From Gammaproteobacteria bacterium (lineage in GTDB: Bacteria; Pseudomonadota; Gammaproteobacteria; HK1), in assembly GCA_021773635.1 (NCBI GenBank), contig JAJFJV010000011.1:1-64000 (forward strand): a stretch of DNA of 64,000 bases, written 5' to 3'. The position numbers and the translations under genes were made by a program. Below are positions 28,899 through 38,249 of this stretch, piece after piece. The stretch's first letter is position 1. Every line of letters begins with the position of its first letter. The notes under the pieces were generated by a model. That model was not told where the DNA came from. It made no database searches and saw nothing but the letters and a program-made list of their open reading frames with translations.

Positions 28899-29963
28899 AT
28901 GCACGCACCCAGGCCCACACCCGTCGAAATTCCCGACGGCTCAGTCATCACCGCGAAAGTCCCACCCCTTGGCCCCTCTGATCGCGATGCCCTCTTTGCC
29001 CGCGCCAAAAAACTCCTGGCCGAGAAAGATGCCGTGCTGGTGGCCCATTTTTATACCGATGCCGATCTCCAGTTGCTGGCGGATGAAAGCGGAGGCTATG
29101 TCTCGGATTCGCTGGAGATGGCCCGTTTTGGGCGGGAGCACCCAGCCTCCACCGTGATCGTGGCCGGAGTTCGCTTCATGGGTGAAACGGCGAAGATCCT
29201 CAGCCCGGAAAAACGGGTTTTCATGCCGGACCTGGACGCCACCTGCTCTCTGGACGAGGGCTGCCCTGCCGAGGACTTTATCTCCTTCTGTGATGCCCAT
29301 CCGGATCGCACCGTGGTGGTCTATGCCAATACCAGCGCCGCGGTAAAGGCGCGGGCAGACTGGGTGGTTACCTCCGGCATCGCACTGGATATCGTTGAGC
29401 ACCTGACTGCTCAGGGCGAGTCCATCCTGTGGGCACCCGATCGTTATCTTGGTGGTTACATCGAGGAAATGACCGGTGCGGATATGCTGCTGTGGCAAGG
29501 CTCCTGTGTCGTCCATGAGGGCTTCAAGGCCAGCGAGCTGGAGGAATTGCGTGCCGAGCACCCCGATGCCGCGGTACTGGTTCATCCGGAATCCCCCGCC
29601 GACGTGGTGGCTCAGGCGGATGTCGTCGGTTCAACCAGTGCCCTTATAAAGGCGGTGAAGGATCTGGACTCGGAGAAATTTATTGTGGCCACTGACCGCG
29701 GCATCTTCCATAAAATGCGCGAGGCCGCGCCAGGAAAAATGCTCATGACAGCGCCGAACGCAGGTTTTGGGGCCACTTGTGAAAGCTGCGCCCATTGCCC
29801 CTGGATGGCGATGAACGGTTTACAAAATCTGGTGCGGGTCCTGGAAACGGAGGAGAACGAGATTTTTATCGAGGAGCCAACCCGTAAGCGCGCGGTTCTT
29901 TCCCTGAACCGCATGCTCGATTTTGCACGTCAGCGCGACCGTAAGGTACGCGGAAACGCCTGA
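28899..29963 (+). CDS. nadA: Quinolinate synthase
   Basis: 354 residues. Condenses iminoaspartate with dihydroxyacetone phosphate to quinolinate in NAD biosynthesis, using an oxygen-sensitive [4Fe-4S] cluster. Visible features are [28 protein letters not shown], the cluster Cys in [35 protein letters not shown], and the C-terminal cysteines in [16 protein letters not shown]. It appears as a single gene, divergent from the sigma-54 regulator with 175 bases between, and convergent with the MlaC-like gene, with only four bases between the two stop codons. Confidence 0.96.
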   Translation: MHAPRPTPVEIPDGSVITAKVPPLGPSDRDALFARAKKLLAEKDAVLVAHFYTDADLQLLADESGGYVSDSLEMARFGREHPASTVIVAGVRFMGETAKILSPEKRVFMPDLDATCSLDEGCPAEDFISFCDAHPDRTVVVYANTSAAVKARADWVVTSGIALDIVEHLTAQGESILWAPDRYLGGYIEEMTGADMLLWQGSCVVHEGFKASELEELRAEHPDAAVLVHPESPADVVAQADVVGSTSALIKAVKDLDSEKFIVATDRGIFHKMREAAPGKMLMTAPNAGFGATCESCAHCPWMAMNGLQNLVRVLETEENEIFIEEPTRKRAVLSLNRMLDFARQRDRKVRGNA

Positions 29964-29967
29964 AACC

Positions 29968-30639
29968 CTACTTGGTATTAACAGCGACCACGTTGACGGG
30001 CGGTATGGTAGACGCCCCCGAAGCGCGGTCACGCAGCAACTCCATTAACCCTTCCATGCCACTGCGCTGAATGACCGCAGAGAATTCCTGACGCTGATTG
30101 AGCGCCATACTCACACCCTCGACCACAACGTCAACAATCTTGGGTTTACCGTCAAATAAACGGATTCGCCAGCTGGCCTGCAAGGCCGGCCCCTGCGGCT
30201 GCTCGAGACGCGTCTTTACCAGCATGTCCTGTTTACCGCGACTGGCAGCGCCATCCACATGAAATAGCTCCGGGCTGAAACCCGCCAGGCGCGCACCATA
30301 AGTACGTATAAGAAATTGTGAAAAAAGCTCGGTGTAACGGGCCCGTTCCCCGGGCTTAATTCGGCGCCAGTATTTCCCAAGAGAAATACGTGCAATAAAT
30401 TCCAGCGCAAAGCCTTCCCGCAATAAGGCATGTACAGCGGTCTCCCGCTGTTCAACACTGCCGCCTTTGCTTTGCAAGGTCGCACCCGCCTTTTGGGCGA
30501 GGTCAATAATAAATTGCTGTGCATCCGCCTCGCTGGGTGCCTCCATGGCCGAGGCGCTGGAAAACATTCCACCCCCTGCTATCAGAAAAAGGGCCAACAG
30601 GAATCTGGTCAAAGATCTTTGGTATCGATGAAATATCAC
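29968..30639 (-). CDS. MlaC-like periplasmic phospholipid-binding protein
   Basis: About 223 residues. I place the start at a GTG that has GGGAG eight bases upstream and gives VIFHRYQRSLTRFLLALFLIAGGGMFSSASA, a signal peptide; the frame is open for another 93 codons without conserved sequence. The mature part matches the ABC-toluene-tolerance/MlaC family: FIARISLGKYWRRIKPGERARYTELFSQFLIRTYGARL, WRIRLFDGKPKIVDVVVEGVSMALNQRQEFSAVIQRSGMEGLMELLRDR. MlaC carries phospholipids between the outer membrane and the MlaFEDB transporter. No mlaFEDB genes are adjacent, so this is a solitary copy. Confidence 0.85.
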   Translation of the reverse strand: MIFHRYQRSLTRFLLALFLIAGGGMFSSASAMEAPSEADAQQFIIDLAQKAGATLQSKGGSVEQRETAVHALLREGFALEFIARISLGKYWRRIKPGERARYTELFSQFLIRTYGARLAGFSPELFHVDGAASRGKQDMLVKTRLEQPQGPALQASWRIRLFDGKPKIVDVVVEGVSMALNQRQEFSAVIQRSGMEGLMELLRDRASGASTIPPVNVVAVNTK

Positions 30640-30697
30640 GCACAACACTCCCAAAAGGACGCAAACAGACAAGTAGACCGGCTCATGAGTGAGGAGT

Positions 30698-30952
30698 TCA
30701 GGCGGCCTTCTTGGCAGGCCCAACAATTTCCGCAACCCGTTCTTCGGCGACATTGACCCGGTAACAGAATACCGCGCGCCGCCGCCCCTGACCCTTGCTA
30801 TCACGCAATTCGCAGGCTGCAAGGTCACGGGCTTCCTCGGTTTCATAGGGACCGAGATACTCGCCCTTTGCCGAACCGGCCATTGCGACCTTGAGGATAA
30901 AGTACAGATACTTCTCACTCAGAGGACGATTGCCTTGTTTAGAAACAGTCAT
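30698..30952 (-). CDS. Small conserved-looking protein of unknown function
   Basis: 84 residues from the ATG giving MTVSKQGNRPLSEKYLYFILKVAMAG, which has GAGGAG nine bases upstream; the frame extends eleven codons further. No transmembrane segments or known motifs are visible. The alternating pattern (YLYFILKVAMAGSAKGEYLGPYETEEARDLAACEL) suggests a small alpha/beta protein of about one domain. It ends 58 bases upstream of the MlaC-like start on the same strand and may be co-transcribed with it. I do not recognise a family. Confidence 0.55.
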   Translation of the reverse strand: MTVSKQGNRPLSEKYLYFILKVAMAGSAKGEYLGPYETEEARDLAACELRDSKGQGRRRAVFCYRVNVAEERVAEIVGPAKKAA

Positions 30953-31709
30953 GTTGCCAAGCTCCTCATTTGTTTCACATTTCATGCTCAGCTCACCGCC
31001 TAAGCATATTCCAAACTCCCGATCAAAAACTGTGACCAGTCCATTATTCGGCCAAATCCATAGCGTCTGCTAATTGCATCGGCAAACCGTCACCAGTCTT
31101 TAGTCAGTGGAACAGGTTGCGGCACGGAAGTCGGAATAACATTCCCAGCCATTGAATCAGCGCCCCATCGGGGCGAAGCGGCCATTAGAATCCTAAGTAT
31201 ATGGATGCCGATAGCCGTCACTGCACCCTTGCATAACGAACCAGAGAATGAAGCATAGCAAACTGTAATTTCTGATATTGACATGTGGAGTTGGCTTATC
31301 TTCGTCAGCTACACCACCAACATCTGGGTGCATTTTCTCGCGAATACCGGGCTTTTTTCTTGGCAAACAATAGCTTTCCATCTCCGGATCAGACGGACAA
31401 GGCCTCTGATTATTTCACGGCAAGGTAAAGGTATTTGTCAGGATTTTTTACGTACTTCCACCCCCCTCCACATGCCAGTAACTCATTGACTTAAAGGGAT
31501 ATTCTGGAAAACCCAACAATCAGGGCCATTCCTGCCCCGAGGCATTCGATAGAAAAGCGTCGGAAATTTTTACACCCCCCCAAAAAGCCCCTCCCATCCC
31601 CGCATCACTCTATCTTCAAGGCCCTGTTTTACCTGAATTATTTTTAGTTGGCTTAAATCTTGCTACGTTCCCGATGAAGAAAAAAATATCCAATCTGGAG
31701 GGATTCAGC
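30953..31709. other. 757-base region without a supported gene; leader of the PEP-CTERM gene
   Basis: No frame here has good coding signs: two short frames (31090-31284 minus, 31283-31489 plus) lack ribosome-binding sites and conserved sequence. A small hairpin, CGCCCC-ATC-GGGGCG, lies at 31161-31175. The right end carries a sigma-54-type promoter at 31648-31664. A nominal ATG at 31674 falls at or before the expected transcription start and is not likely to be used. Confidence 0.5.
31648..31664 (+). promoter_or_regulatory. Sigma-54-type (-24/-12) promoter
   Basis: TTGGC (GG at 31650-31651) and TTGCT (GC at 31662-31663) are separated by exactly the 10-base interval between GG and GC that sigma-54 promoters require. 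Transcription would begin near 31675, leaving about 35 bases of leader, including the GGAGGG ribosome-binding site, before the ATG at 31710 of the PEP-CTERM gene. Sigma-54 control through PrsK/PrsR is known for PEP-CTERM/exosortase gene sets in other Proteobacteria. Confidence 0.6.
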
Positions 31710-32453
31710 ATGTCTTTTTTAGCGTCACGTGTGTCACAAGTTTCTGTCTTTTATCGGACCCTCGGTTGCCTCGTGCTGTGCCTGGCAGCCAGTTCAGCAT
31801 CCGCCACCAAAATCTTCGATTTCAACGCCAGTAATCTGGGTGTCATTGATAGCAGCACCAGCGACATCGCCTACGACTCGGTAGGCATGACTGTCGGCAC
31901 CATCGGCGTCACCATTACCGCATTCAAATTGGAAAATAACGGTAGTGGCAGCATTACTGATCAGGTGCAAATACAGGGCGGGGGTACCGGAGTGTATGTC
32001 AGTAGCGGCAACAACCTCGGGGTATCAAGCATGCACCCGAGCCTGTCGGGGGACAGCCACAGCCTGGATGGGGGCGACAGTGGGCTTACGACATCCTCAG
32101 ATCCTGATGAAGGTCTACTGTTCTCTTTCACCCGAGCGATCGATCTCACCTACATTAATTTCGATAGCTTCTCTGGAAGCGATGACTTCAACTTGACCGT
32201 TGACGGGGTATCGGTACTGGTAGATTACAATTCGGGGGATTCCTCGCCACTGGTCACCAACGTGGCGGGGCAGTCGGATGAATTCTTCTTTAATGGCGTC
32301 CACGGCACCGAGTTTCTGTTCTGGGCGGATGGTGACAGCGACAGCTTTCGGATAGACCGGATGTGGGTGGTACCCGAACCGGCAACACTGGCGCTCTTCA
32401 GCTTCGGCCTGGCGGGTATAGGGGCGATGCGACGCCGCAAACTGTTGACCTGA
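31710..32453 (+). CDS. PEP-CTERM sorting-domain exported protein
   Basis: 247 residues from the ATG with GGAGGG eight bases upstream; the longer frame from 31674 begins at the expected transcription start. An N-terminal signal peptide (cleavage probably after SSASA) precedes a Gly/Ser/Asp-rich, beta-type secreted domain without cysteines (about 35-220) and a C-terminal PEP-CTERM tail: VPEPATLALFSFG, a hydrophobic helix, then MRRRK. Exosortase recognises this tail and transfers the protein to the envelope or exopolysaccharide. The exosortase itself is not in the window. The protein is likely part of biofilm or extracellular matrix; its precise role is unknown. A strong terminator follows. Confidence 0.92.
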   Translation: MSFLASRVSQVSVFYRTLGCLVLCLAASSASATKIFDFNASNLGVIDSSTSDIAYDSVGMTVGTIGVTITAFKLENNGSGSITDQVQIQGGGTGVYVSSGNNLGVSSMHPSLSGDSHSLDGGDSGLTTSSDPDEGLLFSFTRAIDLTYINFDSFSGSDDFNLTVDGVSVLVDYNSGDSSPLVTNVAGQSDEFFFNGVHGTEFLFWADGDSDSFRIDRMWVVPEPATLALFSFGLAGIGAMRRRKLLT

Positions 32454-32480
32454 ACCAGGCTTCGACAAGGGGAAACGCTA

Positions 32481-32511
32481 AAAAAGGCGGCTCAAATGAG
32501 CCGCCTTTTTT
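32481..32511 (+). terminator. Rho-independent terminator after the PEP-CTERM gene
   Basis: A perfect 9-bp stem (GGCGGCTCA / TGAGCCGCC) with a two-base nominal loop is preceded by five A and followed by six T. It lies 27 bases after the stop codon and isolates the gene as a single transcript. Confidence 0.92.
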
Positions 32512-32691
32512 GTTAGCTCTCAGTCATCCAGGAGAACCGCAAGATACTTCCCCGCCCTTTCAACATAACTCCGGGCCAACTGCCAATCCCCTCCAAAATC
32601 TGCTAGCCTTCGCTCCTTTTCATAGCTCATTCCGGACCCCTTTTCCGAGCCCGGCAATCTGCGCTCACTTCACCATAAATCAGGGTTTCCA

Positions 32692-33951
32692 ATGTATTCC
32701 AAAGACATGCAAATCGCGGGTTATGACGACGAACTGGCTGCCTCCCTGCGTGCCGAGGAAGTTCGCCAGGAAGAGCACATCGAGCTCATCGCCTCGGAAA
32801 ATTACAGCAGCCCACGGGTGATGGAGGCTCAGGGTTCGGTACTCACCAACAAATATGCCGAGGGCTATCCGGGCAAACGCTATTACGGTGGCTGTGAGTT
32901 CGTGGATGTGGGTGAGACACTGGCCATCGAACGGGTCAAGCAACTCTTCGGGGCGGATTACGCCAATGTCCAGCCGCACTCGGGTTCGCAGGCAAACGCC
33001 GCGGCCTATCTGGCGCTAATTCAGCCGGGAGATACCATCCTTGGTATGAGTCTGGCCCACGGTGGCCATCTGACCCATGGCGCGAAAGTCAATTTCTCCG
33101 GCAAGGTCTTCAATGCGGTGCAATACGGGGTGGATGGCGAGACCGGGCTCATTGATTACGAACAGATGGAGACGTTGGCCCGGGAACATAAACCACGAAT
33201 GATCATAGCCGGGTTTTCCGCCTACTCCCGCGTCGTGGACTGGCAGCGTTTCCGGGTTATTGCCGATGAAGTGGGTGCCTATCTGGTGGTGGACATGGCC
33301 CATGTGGCGGGACTCATCGCTGCGGGGGTCTACCCCAATCCGGTACCCATCGCCGATGTCACCACCTCCACCACCCATAAGACCCTGCGTGGCCCTCGTG
33401 GCGGCATCATCCTTGCCCGGGGCAATGAAGAGATAGAGAAAAAGCTCAATTCCCTGGTATTTCCGGGCATGCAGGGTGGACCGCTGATGCACGTCATCGC
33501 TGCCAAGGCGGTGGCCTTCAAAGAGGCCATGGAACCCGGGTTCGTCGACTACCAGAAGCAGACAGTAGCCAATGCCCGCGCCATGGCTAGCATCATCATG
33601 GCACGCGGCTACAAGATCGTCTCCGGTGGCACCGACAACCACCTGCTACTGATTGACTTGATCGGCCGGGAATTTACCGGCAAGGATGCAGATGCCGCCC
33701 TGGGTGCCGCCAATATCACGGTGAACAAGAATGCGGTTCCCAATGATCCACGCTCACCGTTTATCACCAGTGGACTGCGCATCGGCACCCCGGCCATTAC
33801 CACCCGGGGTTTCAAAGAGGCCGAAAGCGAGCAGTTGGCGGGTTGGATATGCGACATCCTCGACGATATTGATAACCCCGCTATCAATGCGCGGGTAAAA
33901 GGGGATGTGCTGGAGCTATGCAAGGCCTTTCCCGTCTACCAGGGAAACTAG
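32692..33951 (+). CDS. glyA: Serine hydroxymethyltransferase
   Basis: 419 residues (E. coli 417). PLP enzyme that converts serine and tetrahydrofolate to glycine and methylene-tetrahydrofolate. Landmarks are [23 protein letters not shown], the strongly conserved [19 protein letters not shown], and the PLP lysine in [19 protein letters not shown] six bases upstream is a modest ribosome-binding site. The TAG stop codon is formed by the beginning of a partial copy of the MITE-like element that also borders slipin and xni. The gene leads into nrdR and the riboflavin genes, an arrangement common in Gammaproteobacteria. Confidence 0.97.
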   Translation: MYSKDMQIAGYDDELAASLRAEEVRQEEHIELIASENYSSPRVMEAQGSVLTNKYAEGYPGKRYYGGCEFVDVGETLAIERVKQLFGADYANVQPHSGSQANAAAYLALIQPGDTILGMSLAHGGHLTHGAKVNFSGKVFNAVQYGVDGETGLIDYEQMETLAREHKPRMIIAGFSAYSRVVDWQRFRVIADEVGAYLVVDMAHVAGLIAAGVYPNPVPIADVTTSTTHKTLRGPRGGIILARGNEEIEKKLNSLVFPGMQGGPLMHVIAAKAVAFKEAMEPGFVDYQKQTVANARAMASIIMARGYKIVSGGTDNHLLLIDLIGREFTGKDADAALGAANITVNKNAVPNDPRSPFITSGLRIGTPAITTRGFKEAESEQLAGWICDILDDIDNPAINARVKGDVLELCKAFPVYQGN

Positions 33952-33974
33952 GAGTCTGTCGGGTTCAGGACTGC
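33949..33974. repeat. Partial copy of the MITE-like element end
   Basis: These 26 bases match the right end of the element at 16254-16418 (read on the opposite strand) at 23 positions: 14 identical bases TAGGAGTCTGTCGG, three differences in the next four, then AGGACTGC identical. No second end is found nearby, so it is a solo end or remnant. It supplies the TAG stop of glyA and occupies most of the gap before nrdR. Confidence 0.7.
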
Positions 33975-33992
33975 TCGGCCACCCGTCTTCCC

Positions 33993-34466
33993 ATGCGCTG
34001 CCCCTACTGCAATTCCTCGGATACACGAGTCATCGATTCGCGCCTCGCAGGCGCCGGCGACCAGGTTCGAAGACGGCGGGAATGCACCCATTGTGAAGAA
34101 CGCTTTACCACCTACGAGGTGGCGGAGCTGTCCCTGCCCTGGGTGGTGAAGCGTGATGGCAGCCGGGTTCCATTTAACGAGGACCGGCTACGCTCCGGCA
34201 TGATGCGCGCACTGGAAAAGCGTCCGGTTCCCAGCGATCAGGTGGAGGGCGCTGTGAGCCGCATCAAGCGGGCACTCATCGCCAGCGGTGACCGCGAGGT
34301 GCCCTCCCGGGAGATTGGCGAGCAGGTCATGGAGGAGTTACGCGCTCTGGATCAGGTGGCCTATGTTCGCTTCGCCTCGGTCTATCGCAGCTTTCAGGAC
34401 GTCAATGCCTTCCGTGAGGAAATAGAACGCCTGGAAAGCGACGCCGACCCACGTAACAAGAAATGA
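33993..34466 (+). CDS. nrdR: Transcriptional repressor NrdR
   Basis: 157 residues from the ATG giving [17 protein letters not shown]; the frame is open upstream but this N terminus is invariant in the family. A zinc ribbon is formed by CPYC and CTHC (residues 3-34), followed by the ATP-cone domain ([29 protein letters not shown]). It senses nucleotide status (dATP/ATP) and represses ribonucleotide reductase genes at NrdR boxes. No Shine-Dalgarno sequence is visible before the ATG; the preceding 26 bases after glyA are a repeat remnant, and coupling to glyA translation may be needed. ribD overlaps its end by four bases. Confidence 0.96.
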   Translation: MRCPYCNSSDTRVIDSRLAGAGDQVRRRRECTHCEERFTTYEVAELSLPWVVKRDGSRVPFNEDRLRSGMMRALEKRPVPSDQVEGAVSRIKRALIASGDREVPSREIGEQVMEELRALDQVAYVRFASVYRSFQDVNAFREEIERLESDADPRNKK

Positions 34467-35578
34467 GCCATCTCCCCACTGCCGACGATCATCGGCATAT
34501 GGCGCACGCTATCCAGTTGGCGCGCCGGCCACGCTTTAACCCCAGCCCCAATCCCCGAACTGGCTGTGTCATCGTTCGTGATGGCCGCGTAGTCGGCGAA
34601 GGCTGGCACCGGCAGGCGGGCGGGGATCACGCCGAGGTAATGGCACTGAAGGCTGCGGGAGAACAAGCCCGGGGCGCAACCGCCTACATTACCCTGGAAC
34701 CCTGTTGTCATCAGGGCCGCACTCCGCCCTGCACCCATGCCCTGCTGCAGGCGGGCATCAGTCAAGTGGTTGCTGCGAGCCTGGACCCCAATCCACTGGT
34801 GGCCGGGCAGGGTTTTAGCAGATTGAAAACAGCCGGTGTCACGGTACTTACGGGAATACTTGAGGCGGAAGCGGAGAAGCTGAATCCCGGATTCCTGTCG
34901 CGCATGCGCCGGCAGCGCCCCTTCGTACGCTGCAAACTCGGCATGAGTCTGGACGGACGCACCGCCATGGCTTCCGGTGAGAGTCAATGGATCACCAGTG
35001 CCGCTGCCCGGGAGGATGTACAACGATTACGCGCCGGCAGCGATGCGATTCTCACTGGAGTGGGTACCATAGCGAGCGACGATCCCCGCTATACGCTCAG
35101 ACTGCCCGACACCGACGAAGCGACAAGCCGGCCCCCTCTTCTGCTCGTCGTCGATCCCACACTACGCAGCCCTGGCGAGGCCCGCATATTCCGCCGACAG
35201 GGAACGGTATTGCTGGTCCATAGCCCCGATGCACCGGCAACACGCCGGGAGATCCTGCAGCAGCACGCTGAACTACTGGAACTACCGTTAGCGAAAAATG
35301 GAATTGACCTCAAACGGCTCATGTCGTGGCTCGGCGAACAGGAAATCAATGAATTATTGCTGGAGGCAGGAGCGTCACTTGGTGGTAGCATGCTCGCCGC
35401 GGGACTGGTGGATGAGCTGGTGCTCTATGTCGCCCCCAAGCTCATGGGAGACGGCGCCCGCGGCCTGTTCCAGCTCCCCGGGCTGACACAGCTCGATCAG
35501 GCACTGGAGCTGGATATCCAGGATGTACGATCCATCGGCAAGGATCTACGCATCACCGCCCGGCCGATTCTTTCATAG
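34463..35578 (+). CDS. ribD: Bifunctional riboflavin deaminase/reductase
   Basis: 371 residues. The N-terminal deaminase domain (about 1-145) has the zinc site HAE in [14 protein letters not shown] and [11 protein letters not shown], acting on the pyrimidine product of GTP cyclohydrolase II. The C-terminal domain (about 150-370) is the NADPH-dependent reductase, with [32 protein letters not shown] and [13 protein letters not shown]. It overlaps nrdR by four bases (ATGA) and precedes ribE by nine. The pathway here is completed by ribE, ribBX and ribH in the same run. Confidence 0.96.
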   Translation: MSHLPTADDHRHMAHAIQLARRPRFNPSPNPRTGCVIVRDGRVVGEGWHRQAGGDHAEVMALKAAGEQARGATAYITLEPCCHQGRTPPCTHALLQAGISQVVAASLDPNPLVAGQGFSRLKTAGVTVLTGILEAEAEKLNPGFLSRMRRQRPFVRCKLGMSLDGRTAMASGESQWITSAAAREDVQRLRAGSDAILTGVGTIASDDPRYTLRLPDTDEATSRPPLLLVVDPTLRSPGEARIFRRQGTVLLVHSPDAPATRREILQQHAELLELPLAKNGIDLKRLMSWLGEQEINELLLEAGASLGGSMLAAGLVDELVLYVAPKLMGDGARGLFQLPGLTQLDQALELDIQDVRSIGKDLRITARPILS

Positions 35579-35587
35579 GCAACAGAT

Positions 35588-36184
35588 ATGTTTACCGGAA
35601 TCATCAAAACCCTGGGCCATATACGCGCCCTCGAACCCTGCGGCGCGGAAACCGGCATGACCATTGAGCGCGGCTCCCTCAGCGCGGATGAATGCCTGCT
35701 TGGTGCCAGCATCGCGGTCAATGGAGTCTGCCTGACGGTAGCCAAATGCCTGGGCGACAGTTTTCGTGTACACGCCTCGGAAGAAACCCTGCAATGCACC
35801 GCACTGGGCGAGCTTAAAGTGGATGATGCGGTCAACCTGGAACCGGCACTCACCCTCAGCGAGCCTCTCGGTGGGCACCTGGTCAGTGGGCATGTTGATG
35901 GTGTCGGCCACATCCGGAAGCGCCGAGAACAGGGCGAGTCTCTGTTTCTCGCCATTGAGGCACCGCCAGAACTCGCTCGCTATATTGCCGCCAAGGGCTC
36001 CATCTGCGTGGATGGCATCAGTCTCACCGTGAACAAGGTAAGCGGTTCCCGCTTCGAATTGACCCTCATCCCTCATACCCAGGCAGTCACTACTATTGGT
36101 ACGCGCCAGATTGGCGACCGGGTGAATCTGGAAGTGGATATAATTGCACGTTATCTGGAGCGCCTGTTGGCAGAGAAAGCATGA
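35588..36184 (+). CDS. ribE: Riboflavin synthase (alpha chain)
   Basis: 198 residues. Two tandem lumazine-binding barrels of about 95 residues each, starting with MFTGIIKTLGHI and, in the second half, LVSGHVDGVGHI. Catalytic features are the conserved N terminus MFTGII, GVCLTV with the family Cys, and SICVDGISLTVNKV in the second barrel. It dismutates two lumazines to riboflavin. Its last four bases overlap ribBX (ATGA). The gene is also called ribC or ribE in different species. Confidence 0.96.
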   Translation: MFTGIIKTLGHIRALEPCGAETGMTIERGSLSADECLLGASIAVNGVCLTVAKCLGDSFRVHASEETLQCTALGELKVDDAVNLEPALTLSEPLGGHLVSGHVDGVGHIRKRREQGESLFLAIEAPPELARYIAAKGSICVDGISLTVNKVSGSRFELTLIPHTQAVTTIGTRQIGDRVNLEVDIIARYLERLLAEKA

Positions 36185-37314
36185 CCTTTAATCCCACACC
36201 CGAAATTATCGAGGACATTCGTCAGGGACGGATGGTCATACTCGTGGACGACGAGGGGCGCGAAAATGAGGGCGATCTCATCATCGCCGCCTCGCTCATC
36301 CGCCCGGAGGACATCAACTTCATGGCCCGTTATGGCCGTGGCCTCATCTGTCTGACCCTCAATGCAGAACGCTGCCAACAGCTGCACTTGCCACTCATGG
36401 TAGGCGACAATCGAGAGGCCAATGGTACCCAATTTACAGTTTCCATCGATGCCGCCCAGGGCGTCACTACCGGTATTTCTGCGGCCGATCGCGCGGCCAC
36501 GATTCAGGCGACGATGGCCGCCGACGCAAAACCCCAGGATTTGGCACAACCCGGGCATATCTTTCCGCTAATCGCCGAGCCTGGCGGCGTACTCACCCGG
36601 GCCGGACACACCGAGGCCGGGGTCGATTTGACTCGCCTTGCCGGACTCGAGGCCGGGGCGGTCATCGTCGAGATCCTGAACGAGGATGGCAGCATGGCCC
36701 GGCGTCCCGATTTGGAGCGATTCGCCGCCGAGCATGATCTCAAGATCGGCACCATTGCCGATCTCATCGAATACCGCCTGCGCAACGAGAAAACCGTACG
36801 CCGGGTAGGCGAATTTGCCCTCCCCACCGCCCATGGCGACTTTCGGGGAGTGGCCTATGAGGACACTGTGGACGGTCATATACACCTCGCCATGGTCAAG
36901 GGCGAAATCGATCCCGCTGAACCAACGCTTATTCGGGTCCATGTCCAGGACTCCCTGAGCGACCTGTCGGGCAGTTACCGGGCAGACTGTGGCTGGCCGC
37001 TCGACTGCGCCATCAAACGGGTGGCCGATGAAGGTAAAGGGGTAGTGGTCATCATCCGCCGGGATGAATCCAGCGAGGAGTTAATCCATCGTATTGATCA
37101 ATTTGAGAGCCACGACCAGGACGCCCAAAACCCGCCATCCCATAGCTACGACAATGTACGCACCTTTGGTGTCGGCTCACAGATTCTGCTCGACCTCGGA
37201 GCACGCAGAATGCGTATTCTTAGTACCCCAAAAAATCTCGCCGGGATTTCCGGCTTTGGGCTGGAAGTCGTTGAATACGTCAGCCAGAATTCGCAACAGG
37301 AGCCAGACAGCTAA
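36181..37314 (+). CDS. ribBX: 3,4-dihydroxy-2-butanone 4-phosphate synthase with inactive-looking GTP cyclohydrolase II domain (RibBX type)
   Basis: 377 residues. The N-terminal domain (1-200) is an intact RibB: DDEGRENEGDLI, the acidic loop, TGISAADRAATI and the catalytic HIFPLIAEPGGVLTRAGHTEA. The C-terminal domain aligns with GTP cyclohydrolase II, but the zinc ligands are not preserved: the CLTGD…RCDCG segment reads QDSLSDLSGSYRADCGWPLD, keeping one Cys of three, and the arginine/GTP-contact region RNIG is lost (RRDESSEELIHRI). This is the known RibBX form, in which RibA elsewhere supplies GTP cyclohydrolase II activity. It overlaps ribE by four bases and abuts ribH. Confidence 0.9.
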   Translation: MTFNPTPEIIEDIRQGRMVILVDDEGRENEGDLIIAASLIRPEDINFMARYGRGLICLTLNAERCQQLHLPLMVGDNREANGTQFTVSIDAAQGVTTGISAADRAATIQATMAADAKPQDLAQPGHIFPLIAEPGGVLTRAGHTEAGVDLTRLAGLEAGAVIVEILNEDGSMARRPDLERFAAEHDLKIGTIADLIEYRLRNEKTVRRVGEFALPTAHGDFRGVAYEDTVDGHIHLAMVKGEIDPAEPTLIRVHVQDSLSDLSGSYRADCGWPLDCAIKRVADEGKGVVVIIRRDESSEELIHRIDQFESHDQDAQNPPSHSYDNVRTFGVGSQILLDLGARRMRILSTPKNLAGISGFGLEVVEYVSQNSQQEPDS

Positions 37315-37806
37315 ATGGCCATTTTCGACCTCGACACCCAGGAATATAAGGTTAATGGTGCCCGTGTAGGTATCGTTTCCGCACGCTTTAACCACGAAAT
37401 TGTGGAAAAACTGGTCGCCGCCGCCATGGAAACCCTCGGCGACAACGGCATTGAGGAAAAGGCCATCCAGATCATTCGTGTACCCGGGGCCTTTGAACTG
37501 CCCCTGGCCACCCAGACGCTGGCCCGTAAGGGTGAATTTGAGGCAGTACTCGCCTTTGGCGCCATCATTCGCGGTGGCACTCCCCACTTTGAATACGTCG
37601 CCGGCGAATGCACCCGCGGCCTTGGGCAAGTGGCACTCGATGAGCAGCTCCCGGTACTGTTTGGCGTGCTGACCACCGACGATCAGGCACAAGCCCTGGC
37701 CCGCTGTGGTGGCAGTGACGGCAACAAGGGGCACGAGGTCGCGGTCGCGGCCCTGGAGATGATCACCCTGATGCGCCAGCTTGGTGAAGAGCGCCGAAAT
37801 GGCTAA
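37315..37806 (+). CDS. ribH: 6,7-dimethyl-8-ribityllumazine synthase
   Basis: 163 residues. It condenses the aminouracil from RibD with dihydroxybutanone phosphate from the RibB domain. Family motifs are VGIVSARFN, RVPGAFELPLA, the catalytic His in IIRGGTPHFEYVA, and LFGVLTTDDQAQALARCGG. It begins on the base after the ribBX stop codon and its last eight bases overlap nusB, so translation along the rib–nusB run is coupled. It normally assembles into pentamers or 60-mer shells. Confidence 0.97.
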   Translation: MAIFDLDTQEYKVNGARVGIVSARFNHEIVEKLVAAAMETLGDNGIEEKAIQIIRVPGAFELPLATQTLARKGEFEAVLAFGAIIRGGTPHFEYVAGECTRGLGQVALDEQLPVLFGVLTTDDQAQALARCGGSDGNKGHEVAVAALEMITLMRQLGEERRNG

Positions 37807-38245
37807 TTCTCCCCGTGTAACCGCTGGCGGCCGGCGGCGTGCCCGACGCGCGGCCATGCAGGCCCTGTACCAGTGGCAGAGCACGGCCCAAGGTACCCTG
37901 ACCATTGAGTCACAGTTCCTGGAAGATGATGGCCTGAAAAAAGCCGATATCCCCTATTTTCAGGACATTTTCACCAATCTTCCGGAAAAACTCGGAGAGC
38001 TGGACCCCTTGCTGGAGGCCTGTCTCGACCGCTCGGTCGCACAACTCAATCCGGTGGAACGGGCCATCTTGCGCGTTGCCAGCTATGAATTGCGTTTTCG
38101 TCGGGATGTGCCCTGGCGCGTCGTTATCAACGAGGCGGTCGAGCTGGCCAAGGATTTTGGTGCCGCCGGCGCGCATAAATACGTCAACGGCGTGCTCGAT
38201 AAACTGCACCACGATCTGGAACAAAACACCGATAAAAGTGACTAG
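37799..38245 (+). CDS. nusB: Transcription antitermination factor NusB
   Basis: 148 residues from the ATG that overlaps the end of ribH; an upstream in-frame ATG would give six extra unconserved residues. The all-helical NusB pattern is clear: RRRARRAAMQALYQWQ (RNA-binding basic N terminus), LLEACLDRSVAQLNPVERAILRVASYELRFRRDVPWRVVINEAVELAKDFG and HKYVNGVLDKL. NusB with NusE binds boxA in rRNA leaders. The ribH–nusB–thiL order is widespread in Gammaproteobacteria. Confidence 0.96.
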   Translation: MANSPRVTAGGRRRARRAAMQALYQWQSTAQGTLTIESQFLEDDGLKKADIPYFQDIFTNLPEKLGELDPLLEACLDRSVAQLNPVERAILRVASYELRFRRDVPWRVVINEAVELAKDFGAAGAHKYVNGVLDKLHHDLEQNTDKSD

Positions 38246-38249
38246 GCAC

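Noticed and set aside
31090-31489. Short open frames upstream of the PEP-CTERM gene
   Set aside because: No ribosome-binding sites and low-complexity or random-looking products.
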